Source of the DNA: Apteryx mantelli
Lineage: Eukaryota; Chordata; Aves; Apterygiformes; Apterygidae
DNA length: 64,000 bases
Direction of reading: 5' to 3'
Assembly: GCF_036417845.1 (NCBI RefSeq)
Contig: NC_089994.1
Coordinates: 17,874,001 to 17,938,000 of the forward strand
This document shows, piece after piece, positions 33,791 to 45,060 of the stretch. The notes under the pieces are model-generated. The model was not told where the DNA came from, ran no database searches, and saw nothing but the letters and a program-made list of their open reading frames with translations. The first letter of the stretch is position 1, and every line of letters begins with the position of its first letter. The translations under genes were made by a program, and so were the position numbers.

Positions 33791-36584
33791 GTACTCGAGA
33801 CGTGCTCAGAAACAGAACCGGTGCACGCCAGGAGAGCGACGGGCACGGGGCTGCCCAGTCCTCCCCGCCGGCGCGGCAGGGCCACCCCGCCGGGGCAGTA
33901 ATTTATCACCCTCGGCGCCCAAGGGGCCCCACTTGCGAGCAGGGCCAACGTGACGTTGAAGTGACAGGTTGTCGGTGCTGCCGGTGCTGGCAGCTCCCCG
34001 CCGGCGCGGCCCTGCCGGGGTGGTACCGGCCTGCCCCGTCCCTGGCACCATGATGCACCAGCTGCTGCTTGCCGCTTTCCATCCCAAAACGGGCTGGAAA
34101 GCCACCACCGGCACTGCGGAGCGTGTCAGGCCTCGAGCCCCATCCTCTCGCTCAGCGGAGCCGCGCCGGCACGTGGCTCTGCAGAGCCGCTGTGACCCTT
34201 GCGGGCAGCCGCCCTCCCAGGCACGGCCACGACCGCGCTTCTCACAGCAGAGCTCTGCCACGGTGCAAAGTTAAAGGTTGGCTCCACAAGCGGTTGCTCA
34301 GCGTCCTGCTCCGCCAGGACGGCTGCGCCGGAGTGATCTACGCTCACACGCCGGGCGATTTATTGGCCCCTTCTGATTTGTGCAGGAGCTGTCAAGCACC
34401 ATTTAAAGTTCCAGGCGCGGAGCATGAGGGATTGCTGGGCACAGGCAGTTTGTTTTGTTTTAAAACCTCAGCGTGGGACATCCTTTTCTGCATTATCAAT
34501 TAATTCATTTCTCCTCTTCAAATCCCCCCTGGCAGGTGACAGACAGGGCATCACCCTGCCGTGAATTTATGAGTGGAGGCTCTTCCTTTGCACCATATCT
34601 GAAGTTCATGGAGGCTCTTCCTTTGCACCACATCCCAGCGGAGTCTGAGGTCATTCTCAAAGGTGCTGGGAGCACCAGCACTCGTGCAAGTCGGATCCAG
34701 CTGTACTCCTTGATCCGCCTCTCCCTCCTCCTTATCCACCAGGAGCCTCTTTTGCACCGCAAGATGTTAAGGCAAGTTTGGGATGAGCTGGCGCTGTGTG
34801 CTGCTCCGTAGGACCCCATCAGTCTGCCTTGATCCCGTGCTCAGAGCGATCCCGCATCAGTCAGACGTTCCCCAGCCATCAGCCCTGTCCGTGCCCAAGC
34901 CCCAGACGCCTCCTCCACCACCACGGGGTTTTGGTCTCTGCACCCAGGCAGGACCCCTGCAGGAAAGCAGGGTTTGCCTTTGCCCCAACACAGCCCGCGT
35001 GGCCAGCCTGGTCCTGCTCCCCGTTCCGGGGAAGGGACAGACTTTGTGCGGTGCCACACGGGAGAGGGGAAGAGGGAGATTTTTCTACTTCAGTCACCCT
35101 CTCTGCACCAAAACAGTTCTTTGAAGCACTAAAGCCCGCAGGGGAGATGAGGACTTCTTTGCAGAGGGAGGAGGACGAGGAGCAGCAGCAGGCTCCCACG
35201 TGCAGCAGTCCCCCTCCGCGGCTCGTCGGCGTTCAGGGACACTTGCTAAACCCCAATGGGAATTACAGCGCTTCTCTGCCATGATGAAAAGCGGGAGATG
35301 AAACGTCCCGTGTCTGTGCAGCAGCCCAGCCTGGTCCTGAACTTCACAGAGCGCCTTGCGCTGCCTCGTACCCACAGCAGAGCCCCAACGCCAGCTCCCG
35401 CCTGGGAGCAATTAGCAGTGCCGGTTCCCGTCCCAGGGGAGCATTTCCCAGCCAGATCCGCTCGCTCCCACATACACCCGCAGGGCAGCATCTGCCGAGG
35501 AGGCCAGTTAGTCCGATAAGGAGCACGGCATCAAAACAGCCACCAGACCCATCTGATCTCCAGCCGCTGGGGTAGAGCTAAGGGCTTTGGTATGTCCGAA
35601 CTGCACATGAGGAGAGCACGTGCTCTCCTCCCCGCCGCTTTTCGTTTGCGCTTCCCTCTGCCAGCGCCCGCAGCAAAGGCGCTGAGCTGCTTCTGTATTC
35701 CAGACCCGCACCGCTCCGAGCCATCCATCATCTATCATTTAATGAAATCTTGTGCCCCTTCGGCATCCACCCACTCTGCACTTCCCCTTCTCTGCTAATA
35801 TTGTGGGCGCTGCCTTTTTTTAAGCATTCAAATATCAACCCTCTCTGCAATCAGTGACACGTTCACTAACCCCTTTAGCGAGGAGTCGCAAAAGCAAAGC
35901 GGGATCCTGGGGGCTGATATTCATGGAGAGTCCTGCTATTCCCAGGCTCCTCCGCCAGCCCAAACATGCAACGGGTTTCGCACAGGCAGACCCCAGCTTC
36001 TGCACAGCGTGGTGGGGGCCTGGGACACAGGGACAGCAGCAACGCTGGATACCGCCCCGGTGATGGGACAAGGAGGGGAATGTCCCATGGAGATTCATCC
36101 CCTGGCAACGAGCCCACGGGCTGGGGCAAGGCATTGCCAGCAGCATCTTCCCCGCCAAGTACCTTCACGCTTGACCTCAAGCTGCTCACCACCTCACCCA
36201 CCGGGTCCCTGCGGAAAGCTGGGCTAAGCCTGGGCTTGCAGCCTGGCCACAGTCACAGGCTTGGGAGCCTTCAAGCCGAGCAGAAATCCTTGCCCCAGCT
36301 CCATCTCAGGTTGGCTTCGCAGAGAGACGTTCAGGGAGGGTCTCTCGTACCTCAGTTGAGTTTCAGCCCCTCCACGTGGCATCTCCAAGCTGCCTCCTCT
36401 CCCTTTGGCTGGGTGGGAACCAGAGCGGCTGCAACCCCCCCCATAAAGCCCCACTGCGACACCCCTGCGAGGCTGGAGCAACAGCAGCCCTCCGCAAGGG
36501 TCTGCACCAGCTGAGCACCAACTTCTCAACTAACCTCATTGCTGGGCACAACCACTAGCGCTCAAGAGAGCCGACACCCTCCTT
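33791..36584. other. Intergenic DNA, moderately GC-rich, no gene seen
   Basis: About 2.8 kb with no recognisable exon. It contains the 35-base duplication at 34574-34631 and an AT-richer patch near 34430-34520. Confidence 0.5.
34574..34631. repeat. 35-bp local duplication
   Basis: The 22-base core (34574-34595), beginning TGGAGGCTCTTCC, recurs exactly at 34609-34630, giving a period of 35 bases with the intervening sequence partly similar. Confidence 0.85.
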
Positions 36585-36815
36585 ATGAGGTCTGCAGGGT
36601 TAATTAGCACATGCTGTGCCTTTCCAGGGAGATTAATTACTAAGAGTACAAAAGGGTGAATTACTCACTGAACTGCAGCTGATCTGTCAAGGGATTTTTG
36701 CTTTAACCGCTCCAGCCTGGGAAGAATAGAGTTATTTAGTGCATTTTAAATTTCATGCCTTAGCCCCTTAATTTTTCAGAGCGATCACACTGAAAAGATC
36801 TAGGCCCTGGGCACA
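36585..36815. promoter_or_regulatory. AT-rich island, candidate enhancer
   Basis: Contains GGTTAATTAGCAC, GATTAATTACTAAG, GGTGAATTACTC, CTTAATTTTTCAG and TTATTTAGTGCATTTTAAATTTCATG. Four TAATTA/GAATTA-type words fall in 70 bases. Function inferred. Confidence 0.4.
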
Positions 36816-36989
36816 TCTAAAACAACATCGCTCCAGGCGCGGTGGGCTTATGACACCCAGTTTCTGTGCCCTTCTCTTGGTGTGGCTGCTCTGCTGTCTA
36901 ATAAGGGGCTGAGCTCACGTCGCACCCTCTCCCGGCGGGGCGGCACTAAGGAGAGCCGCTCTCCTCCCTCCCTCCTCTCCCACTCACTT

Positions 36990-37340
36990 TCACACCTCAT
37001 TGACGCTTATTATCTTGGAGACCTCCTCCTCTTGTCGAATGTGGTTAAACCGGCAAAAAGACTTAAAACTGGGTGGGAGGAGGAAAGCAAGAGGCAGATA
37101 TGCATACCGTACAAGTGCACGCTATTCATTTATTTAGGATACCGGGCTAAAAAACGCCTCATTTCCTTATGCCTGAGTACGCGAGCAGTCCCAGTTCCCA
37201 TGGGAGGATGCTAAAGTGCAGTTTGGGAGAAATGACATTTGACAGTCCGTGCTGGGAGGTTATGCAGGTGTTTATTTCTCTTCTAAGGACAGCATTTTCT
37301 CCAAAGGCTCTCTCTTTATTTAGCTTGTTACGCACCCAGT
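36990..37340. promoter_or_regulatory. AT-rich island, candidate enhancer
   Basis: Contains GACGCTTATTATCTTGG, CTATTCATTTATTTAGG, GACATTTGACAG and GTGTTTATTTCTC (FOX-like). No coding exon. Together with the islands on either side it forms a roughly 1.1-kb cluster. Confidence 0.35.
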
Positions 37341-37499
37341 GCCTCTCCCCTGCCCTAGCGCGTTACAGCGATGCCGAGAAACCTCCAGTCTCTGCAATAT
37401 TCAGGTCTCATCTCAAGGAGAAGGCGCCGCGGCTCGCCGGGCGGTGCGGGGCGAACGCTGCTGCGGCGCCGCGGTTGCCCCGGCGTTGTGGGACAGCTC

Positions 37500-37720
37500 A
37501 TTCCAGCCAGCGCGTCATTTATATTCTCCATCATGTTTTTAATCTCTGGAAATTTAATGGCCCAGCCATAAGCTGTAGTAAGGACACAGCTGATCTGCTG
37601 TCAATAAATCACAAGCTCTGGGAGACACTTCAGGATAAACCTTCAGCAGAGGAGACTTGTGAGCTTGTGATTTTTAATGCACTTCCACATAGAAATATAT
37701 ACGGGCCCCTGCTGCACTAA
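37500..37720. promoter_or_regulatory. Island with HOX-PBX-MEIS-like composite site
   Basis: On the - strand 37611-37598 reads TGATTTATTGACAG, a PBX-HOX-like TGATTTAT abutting a MEIS-like TGACAG. The overlapping word AAATCACAAGCTC (37606-37618) has an exact inverted copy at 37661-37673 across a 42-base spacer. Bounded by CpG-rich DNA. Enhancer role is inferred. Confidence 0.45.
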
Positions 37721-37740
37721 AGGTACGCGGGAGCACGAGG

Positions 37741-39290
37741 CACGCTTTAAAGTTCAAGCACAGCACAGCTGATAAATCTGGGTAACGGCTGGCTGCTTCT
37801 GTCTGGCCTCGTCTCCCCCCCTCGCTGGCCTAAGGGTATATTCGGGGAGAAGCACAGCAAAAGGGGAGACCTACAGACCCGGCGTCGGGCCTGGCCGGGA
37901 GCTGCAGCGGTTGCAGCACAAGGGGTTACGATGCTCGGAAAAATCCCTCCGGGTGCGGCTTTCTCCTCTGAGCCGATGGGGCTCGGGGAGGACGCCGGCG
38001 CCCTCCCCAAGAGCCCCCGCTTCCCAGGTCCGTTTGCTCGTCATCCTGCAAAGCATCCGGGAGCGGAGCGCTGCGCCGGCAGCAAGGCAGCGCGTAACAC
38101 CGCGTCCGCTGCGCCGGCCGGATCCCCTGCCGCAGGGGAGCGAAGCGTTGGGGCGGACTGCGACGGCAGCGTCACCGATCCCCGCTGTGGCTCACGCGCG
38201 GGCAGGACCGTTCGTCGAGGGGGTGGTTCGGCACCATGGGGCCCATGCTGCAGCTGCGGGGCAGCTCCCGGCGTCGCCGCCTCCCCTTCTCCATGCCTGC
38301 CGGGCACGGAGCGAAATGCGGCGGCAGGAGGCGGCGGGAAGCTGCCAGGGCCGCAGAGCCGGTGCAAAGCGAGGCGAGGTTTCTCCTTGGCGCTGGGGCC
38401 GAGCGGGAGCTGCGGCGGGAGGGCCCGGCGGCAGGGGAAGGAGCGAGCGAGCAGATACTGCAGAAATATCATTACAAAAAACTGTGAATCTTTTCATCCT
38501 CTGCAAGGAAGGATAACAATAACCCGCCGGGATACGTGTCGCTACCTTAACGCTCAGGGCTTCGGGAAGCGCTTCGTAGAAGAGGAGCTCTCGCGCAGAA
38601 TGCAAAACACCCACGACCGCGGGGAGCGGATTTAACCTTCGCCCGCCCACGGGCATCTGCAAAGCTCGAGGGAGCGGCGGGATGAAGACTCAGCTCCCAG
38701 GGCCCTGCCGGGGAGGAGGGCGCCGGAGCCAGACAACGCGCCAACGCAGCAGCAGATTTTCCCGGTGGCGGGGAAGCGGCGCTTGCGCGCTGCAGGAGCC
38801 CGATCCCCCGCGGGGCGGACGGGTGTCAGCTCCCCTGCAGAGGAGAGGGCCCGTCCGAGCCCTGCTCGGCCGCCCGGTCCTGGGGGCCAGGAAAAAGGCT
38901 TGTTTGCAGGCATTCGAAGATGAGCGTTGCCTGTTGGAAACCCGCCGGGGGGAAGCGTTACGGGCGAGCTGAATAACAAGCACTTTAAAGAAATAAGTGA
39001 CACCCCAAGAGCAAGCACCGGGGATGGGAGAAGACGCCTTCAAGGGGTGGCGTCGAAGGGGTGGCTTCCCGTTCGACGCCACTTCTCCGGGCGGCGCCGG
39101 GAAGCTCTCCGGGTTCGAGCGCCCCTCGGAGCATCGCTGAGTAAATCCCCGCAGGCCGGCGCCGCCGCAGGGCTGGGGGCGGACGGGGGGCACGCGCGGG
39201 GCTTGCCGAGAGCCGCGGCTGCGACGATGGCCTCCATGCGCAGGTCCCTCACCAGCAGGTGACATCTTCACCAGGCACATCTGCAGGATG
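37741..39290. other. CpG-rich DNA, no gene seen
   Basis: CpG-rich interval with GC boxes and no recognisable exon. A brief AT-rich patch lies at about 38455-38545. Confidence 0.5.
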
Positions 39291-39780
39291 CAGCGGTTAG
39301 GCTATGGGGGGTTAAAACCAGGAACATCTTAATATGACGCTTCTTTTTAAAAAAAAGGTTCTTTTAATTTCTCCTCAAAGCACCCGGTCTTTACGACACA
39401 AGGGAAACTAAAAAATAAAAAATAAAAATCCATGATCAAAAATGTTTACGGAAAAAGAAAATGCCTGCTTCAAAGAACAAAGCGATTCTGGTTCCGGTTG
39501 GATTTTTGTTAACAAAGGGAAAATCGGTTTGTTTTTTTTCCCACCAAAGAGACAGAAAATCACAGCCACGATGATGACTTTCTGCAAACATTTCATTCGG
39601 CTGCAAAAGCGACTCCTCAGCTGCCGGGCCGTTAGGATGTGGTGGAGACGGAGAAACAAGGCATTGCTGGAACAAATGACTGTGAAAGGTGGGGTTTCGG
39701 CAGAAGAGAAAACGCTCCTGAGAAACAAGTCGTGGGAGACGCTGAAATACTTTCCTAATGTTTAACCTCTATTTTAGTGT
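39291..39780. other. AT-rich interval with A/T runs
   Basis: AT-rich DNA with A-rich runs (about 39346-39356, AAAAAATAAAAAATAAAAATC at about 39408-39428) and a T run near 39528-39538. A 107-codon + strand frame (39442-39765) shows no family resemblance. Possibly regulatory, or a decayed poly(A)-bearing insertion. Confidence 0.4.
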
Positions 39781-39889
39781 AGCCAAAACCCTGACGGCAC
39801 CCTGCTCCGTGCCCTCTGACTCATGGTGGGAAACGCGCTCCTCCGCCGGGCTACGCGGGAGGTGGCCGGCTCCCGGCCCCAGCCCTGGC

Positions 39890-40335
39890 CCCATCCCCAG
39901 CAGCTCAGCCCTGTCTCCATCCCTGTCCCTGTCCCTGTCCCCATCCCCATCCCTGGCAGCTCAGCCCTGTCCATGTCCCCATCCCTGTCCCCATCCCTGT
40001 CAGCTCAGCCCTGTCTCCATCCCTGTCCCCATCCCCATCCCTGTCCCCATGTCCCCATCCCTGTCCCCAGCAGCTCAGCCCTGTCCCTGTCCCCATCCCT
40101 GTCCCCATCCCTGTCAGCTCAGCCCTGTCCCCATCCCTGTCCGCATCCCCATCCCCATCCCTGTCCCCATGTCCCCATCCCTGTCTCCATCAGCTCAGCC
40201 CTGTCCCTGTCCCCATCCCTGTCCCCATCCCTATCAGCTCAGCCCCATCCCTGTCCCCATCCCCATCCCTGTCCCAGCAGCTCAGCCCCATCCCTGTCCC
40301 CATTGCCATCCCCGTCCCGGCAGCTCAGCCTCGTC
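39890..40335. repeat. Hexamer minisatellite with higher-order units
   Basis: About 440 bases built from CCCTGT and CCCCAT hexamers, punctuated by CAGCTCAGCC at 39901, 39958, 40001, 40071, 40115, 40191, 40235, 40278 and 40321. Spacings of 57, 43, 70, 44, 76, 44, 43 and 43 show a higher-order unit of about 114-120 bases (40001-40114 and 40115-40234) plus 43-base units. The + strand has almost no stops, so the repeat creates an artefactual Ser/Pro/Leu frame. The - strand carries many GGGG runs with two-base loops. Confidence 0.93.
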
Positions 40336-40439
40336 CCCAGAGCGGGGTTTCGGAGACGGGGAGCGCACGTTACCGCCCGACACGCAGCAGAGTAACGGAA
40401 AGGAGGAGCAACACCCGGAGCAACAGACTGCAGCTACTT

Positions 40440-40700
40440 TCTGGGAGTTACATACGAGTTCCTAATGCCACAATCAATTAATTTGAATTCCCCACCGGAT
40501 CCTCGCCATGTGTTTTGTTGTACAAGATTAATGGTGAATATAAAATTACTTTTTCACCTTGGGACATCACTATAAATCTGGAAAAAAACCATCTAGCAGT
40601 TTTCCATAAATATTCAGAGATTTAATGTATTGCTACGTCCTTTGTTACAGGAATTTACTATCATAAACATTTTTCCTCGGGCCGTTTTCGCGGTTGGCGG
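40440..40700. promoter_or_regulatory. AT-rich island, candidate enhancer
   Basis: Contains CAATCAATTAATTTGAATTC, AAGATTAATGGTG, CACTATAAATC, CCATAAATATTC and CCTTTGTTACAGG (SOX-like). One of the most AT-rich and motif-dense islands, directly next to the hexamer array. Function inferred. Confidence 0.4.
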
Positions 40701-42509
40701 AGCTCAACGCAGCGAGTACAAGCGCGCAGCATGACAAACTCTTCCTTGGTCTTCTCTTCGAGGAAGGCAATTTGAAAACATGCCGTATCGGAGGGCCAGG
40801 AAGTCCAATACCCAAGTGCAATTTTGTACCATGTACTGCTCATTACACAAATCCCTGGCCCCATGAGGTGGGCAGGGAAGAGATTTCTCCCAGGCAAAAG
40901 ACACACAGAAGAAATGCAGAGGTTCATCCCATGTAAACCTTCAGAAATCCAGATGGAGAAGTTCTCTCCGGGAAGGTGACTGCAACCCTGACATGAACAG
41001 CTCTGCAAGGGTTTCCACGCTAAAAATAATATAGCAGAGGAATTCAGAAGAGCTTTAAAAGACTCCCTTCCAGGGTCAAGTATTTTGATGCTAATCAGAC
41101 CTACAAAATAGCCAGATCATGCAGCAGACTGGAGCCGCAAAATCAGCCCAAGATAGGCAGACCACGATGTCAAAAAGCCAGTTCTGGGGGATGAGATTGG
41201 ATTTTTACATCTCGGCAGACATTCCTCTCATCCCTGCCTCCTCCACTACCCCGTTTCAGAAGCAGCGGGGCAAAAAGCAGCCTCTGCTCTGCCTACATCC
41301 GCCGCGGGGCTTCCCTCCGGGAAGGAAAGGGTGCCAGACGGGAGCAATCCACTGCCTTGCCTGCAGGCGCCTAGAGCCTCCCGCTCCAAGAAGCCTAGAT
41401 CCATTATTTCGGCACAGCCCCTGCGTGCGCACAGGGGAGAATTATGACACTGATGGCTCTTTAATGGCTTGTGTTGTCTGCAGAATTGCTGAAGCTTAAT
41501 ATGTGCCTATCTTTTACGCCACACTTCAGAGTCCACCCAAAAACCAATAGGTTACGCTGCTTTCACAGACATTTTCCACGTGCCGAGGAAGACGGCCTGT
41601 TCTCTCTGCCTCCCGCTTCTGCGCGCAGACCTGCGCGCCTACAGCGCAGCGGCAGGCTGCGGAAAACGCACTGCCTTTCTCCTCGCCGGCCCACCGAAAA
41701 GCCGGGCTGCTCCGGTTTCCAAGCGGTGCAGTAACCCGCGGGTCCAGCGGCGCGGAGGAGCGGAGGCGAAGCCGAACGCCTCTGCCCCGTGCGGAGCGGC
41801 CGCGATTCGGGGGCGAGAAAACAAAACTCCCAGCTGCCGGTTCGGCTCCGCTGGAGAGAGAAGCAAAAGAAACCGCTGGGGCTGGTTTCGGCCGACCGCG
41901 GGGTCCCCCCGGCCGCGACGGTGGGCTGCCGACCCCCTCGTGCGGGCGGCGGTGCTCCCTCCGGAGAGGGCTTGCCGGGCCCTGGCTGCTGGAGCCAGGC
42001 GCCCGGGAGCTTGGGGAGGTTGGCGGCTGCGGCCTCGGGCTCAGCCGGGGCCAGTCGCATCCCGCTGGGACACACAGCCCGGGACGAGCCTCGCTCAGGG
42101 AGGAGAAGCGGCGGGAGCCTGCGGGAATACAGGAGCCCTTGCCGAAGCACCCGAGGTGTGGAGGGACTTGCGGAGGTGTCGAAGGCAGGCGAGCGCCCGC
42201 GTGGGCTGCAATGCCTCTGAGCAGGGAGCCCCCGCGCCCCCACCCCATGCCCAACCACCCGCACGGCAGGGGCCTCTTCCATGCATCCAGCCGGAATCGC
42301 AGCCGGTGCCCGGTGCCTGCAAGAAGAGCCCGGCTCGGCCCTCACCGTAACCCCACGGAGGCGGCGGACGCTGCACTCGATCCCCATCCGTCCGCCCTCC
42401 CGCTCCGGCCCCGCGCCCCCCTCGCCCCCGGGCTCCGCCGGCCTCCCGCCAGCACGGCCGTCCTTCTCGCCTCCCGGGAGGCCCGGAGCCAGACACAGAT
42501 CCAGATGCA
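40701..42509. other. Mixed then CpG-rich DNA, no gene seen
   Basis: Moderate GC to about 41560 with a small AT patch at 41480-41560, then CpG-rich DNA. Open frames at about 41526-42609 on both strands lack any recognisable domain. Confidence 0.5.
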
Positions 42510-42790
42510 AAATGCAGATAGCTATGTATACATTTTTGTAGTCTCGTTGCAAAAATAGAAACCTTGATCTGACCCGGCTGGTGCCCTTTAAAACCCTCAG
42601 TAAACGCACGATTACTTAAGCCACCAGCCAGACTTGTCGTAAGAACAGCAAGGGACTTTGAACGTCACAAACGCTGGTAATAAAACCTTTCGTCTTTAGG
42701 AAATTAAAAAAAAAATCAAATTTTCCTTGCAATTAATTTCTGGGCAATCGCTTTCTGTCACAGGCTTATTTTCACCATCAGCCAGGCTGG
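42510..42790. promoter_or_regulatory. AT-rich island, candidate enhancer
   Basis: Contains GCTATGTATACATTTTTG, CGATTACTTAAGCC, GGTAATAAAACC (CDX/HOX-like) and GCAATTAATTTC, with an A run near 42707-42715. No coding exon. Function inferred. Confidence 0.35.
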
Positions 42791-44239
42791 GGGGGACGCG
42801 GAGGAGGCCGCTCCGCCGGGCGAGCTCGGTACACGAGGGCGTTTCACAGGTCAGGCAGCGCTGGTGAAGTTTGCCGCCGGCAATGCAATCCCGTTTCCCA
42901 TCGGTGCGAGGGAGCGGCGGGACGGCATCCCGGCCATGCGTGGGGCTCCCCGGGCCCCGGGACGGGCGCGCGCGGCGCCGGCGGGGAGGAAGGGGGGCCG
43001 CGGTTTCCTTCGGGAAGCCTCAGCGTCCCTGACAGATTCGAGCCGCTCCCGCCTGCTGGCTCCGAGCAAGCGATGCCATTTTTGGTCTCATTTTTGGCCT
43101 CATTTTTGGCCCGATCAGGTTCGTCGGTCCCCCAGCGAAGGGAGTGGCGGGCGGTTGCCAAAGCCGCCCCTTCCTGCAGCCACAGCTAAATAAGAGCAAA
43201 AAATGTTTTCTTTTCCGAGACCGGGCCAGCAGGGAGGATATTTTGGGAGCTCTCAGTCTTATCCGGCGGGGCTCCGCTGCGAGGGCGGCTGCAACGCCGC
43301 AGCCGCCGCCGCTGGGCGCTGCTCTCCTGGCGCTGTGCCGGTGGGGGTTTCTGCAGGGATCCGGCGCGGGCAGTCGCCGAGGGGGCAGGAGAGGGGTCGG
43401 GGCATCGCAGCCCCGTGCCCAGGAGGCGAGAGGCCGCCGCCGGAGCACACGCTGCCCCTGCCCCTCGCCGGGCGGCACCCGCGGGGCAGAGCCTGCCCGG
43501 AGAGATCCCCCTGCCAGGCCGGGACGGGACAGCCCGGGCAGACGCGGACGGATCGCGATGTTCCCATCCCTGGGTCACGGGGAATTTCACGCTCGGCAGC
43601 TCCAGCTCGTTCGTCAGCAAAACTCGCCGGCGTCGCTCCTTGCAAAGGCAAGGGGACGCGCTGGGATGCCGCTGCGGCAGCGGGCAGCGGGATGGGGAAG
43701 GTCGCTGCATGCGGATCCGGGGACGCTGCTTCCGCGGCAAGCAGTGACCCGCTGCAGCAGCCCCTGGAAATCACGGTGCTCCCACCCGCAGCGCCGCCAC
43801 CGCTTCTGCCCGTGAATTATGAAGGAGAATTTTTCTTGCCGGTCTCCGAGTGTTTTACCGGCTTCATCCATCAGTCTGTTGACGCGGCCATCGCGGCGAG
43901 AGAAGGAGAAAGCTAGCAGCTACCACCACAACAGCCTGAATAACTCAACGCTCGCCGCAACCTTCACAACCCAGGTGCTGGAGTTTATTTTTTCCGCTAC
44001 CGATGGCTTATTTCGACGGAGGAGCCGCTCGCCGGTTGAACGCCGGCCTCCTGCCCCTCGAGCGGCCTGATTTCCATCCCGCCGCATCCCACATCAACGG
44101 GAGCAGCCCCGGGTCCCCCGAAAGGCTCTGCCCCGGCAGCGGCCGTGCACCTCACCGGGCCCCTTGGATCCACCCTCGGCAGCGGTGGGAAACTCAGCCC
44201 TGCGCTGAAAGCCATCCGTCCCCGGCACGGCACGACAGA
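42791..44239. other. CpG-rich DNA, no gene seen
   Basis: CpG-rich block with a 12-base triple repeat at 43077-43112. No exon recognised. Confidence 0.5.
43077..43112. repeat. 12-bp tandem repeat, three copies
   Basis: CATTTTTGGTCT, CATTTTTGGCCT and CATTTTTGGCCC follow one another directly at 43077, 43089 and 43101. Confidence 0.9.
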
Positions 44240-45060
44240 TAGAAGTCTGCTTCCTAAACAAACTCATTATCTGAAAATGATATTAAAAAAAAAAAAAAAG
44301 AAACTGGAATATACAGAAAATGATTAATTAGTGCTGCTGATGGAAGCCAGATCCAGAATTTGCCTTGGAAAGAAAACAAATCAGAGCCCAAACGGGAACA
44401 CAGGGAGTGAAAGCTGTGCTTGAGAGCCGTACGCAAATGTTGCGTGTCACATTACACAGAATTAATGCTTCGGCTCGTCTCCGCAGATGAAGAGGCTTTA
44501 ACCTAAAGAATCAATTAAGTTTCCTTGCAGACAGTCTAACCTAGCCCATGGGGAACTTTGGAGGGAGCGGAGCCCCTTGTCTTCACCGATGGCAACAGTA
44601 AATCTCGCCTCGTTATGGCACAGATCTTCAACATATATAGATATGTTTGCTATAACTCTGATACGGTTTATGACAGATTACATCCATCTGGAAACCACTT
44701 AGTTTAAAAAAAATCCATTATCTCTATTCCTTTAGGGAGCTTGGGGGTGAGCAGGAGGGATGTGCGGTCACGGCGGCTTCTCACGGCGCGCGCTCCTCTT
44801 TTGCTGCCACCTTGGGACGTGGAAGGACCTGGCTGAGGAAGTTGTTTGCTGAAGGAGGTTAGGACCAAATCGCAAATTAAGATAACTCTGTAATTCCTTG
44901 GATTGGAGGGGGGGGGATTGTGAATTACTTTTCCCAAAGTTTCGACAAAGGTGATTTTGGCTCTCGGTTGTTTCTTTCCATCGAAATTTTGCCATCGTAT
45001 TTTCTAAGAAAATTCAAATGCTCTTAACGACCGACTCTTTATAGCAATGCTACTGGGAAA
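44240..45060. promoter_or_regulatory. Cluster of AT-rich islands
   Basis: Three adjacent AT-rich patches. 44240-44350 carries a 15-base A run and ATGATTAATTAGTGC. 44440-44720 carries AGAATTAATGC, AATCAATTAAG and an inverted repeat AACATAT-ATAG-ATATGTT at 44630-44647, followed by GCTATAAC. 44860-45060 carries GTGAATTAC and GACTCTTTATAGC. No coding exon. Enhancer role is inferred. Confidence 0.4.

Noticed and set aside
37606..37673. Inverted repeat as a microRNA precursor
   Set aside because: The stem stops at 13 bp and the 42-base loop does not extend pairing, which is too short for a pre-miRNA.
39758..40465. Ser/Pro/Leu-rich 235-codon frame
   Set aside because: It is the translation of the CCCTGT/CCCCAT tandem repeat, which lacks stops in several frames.
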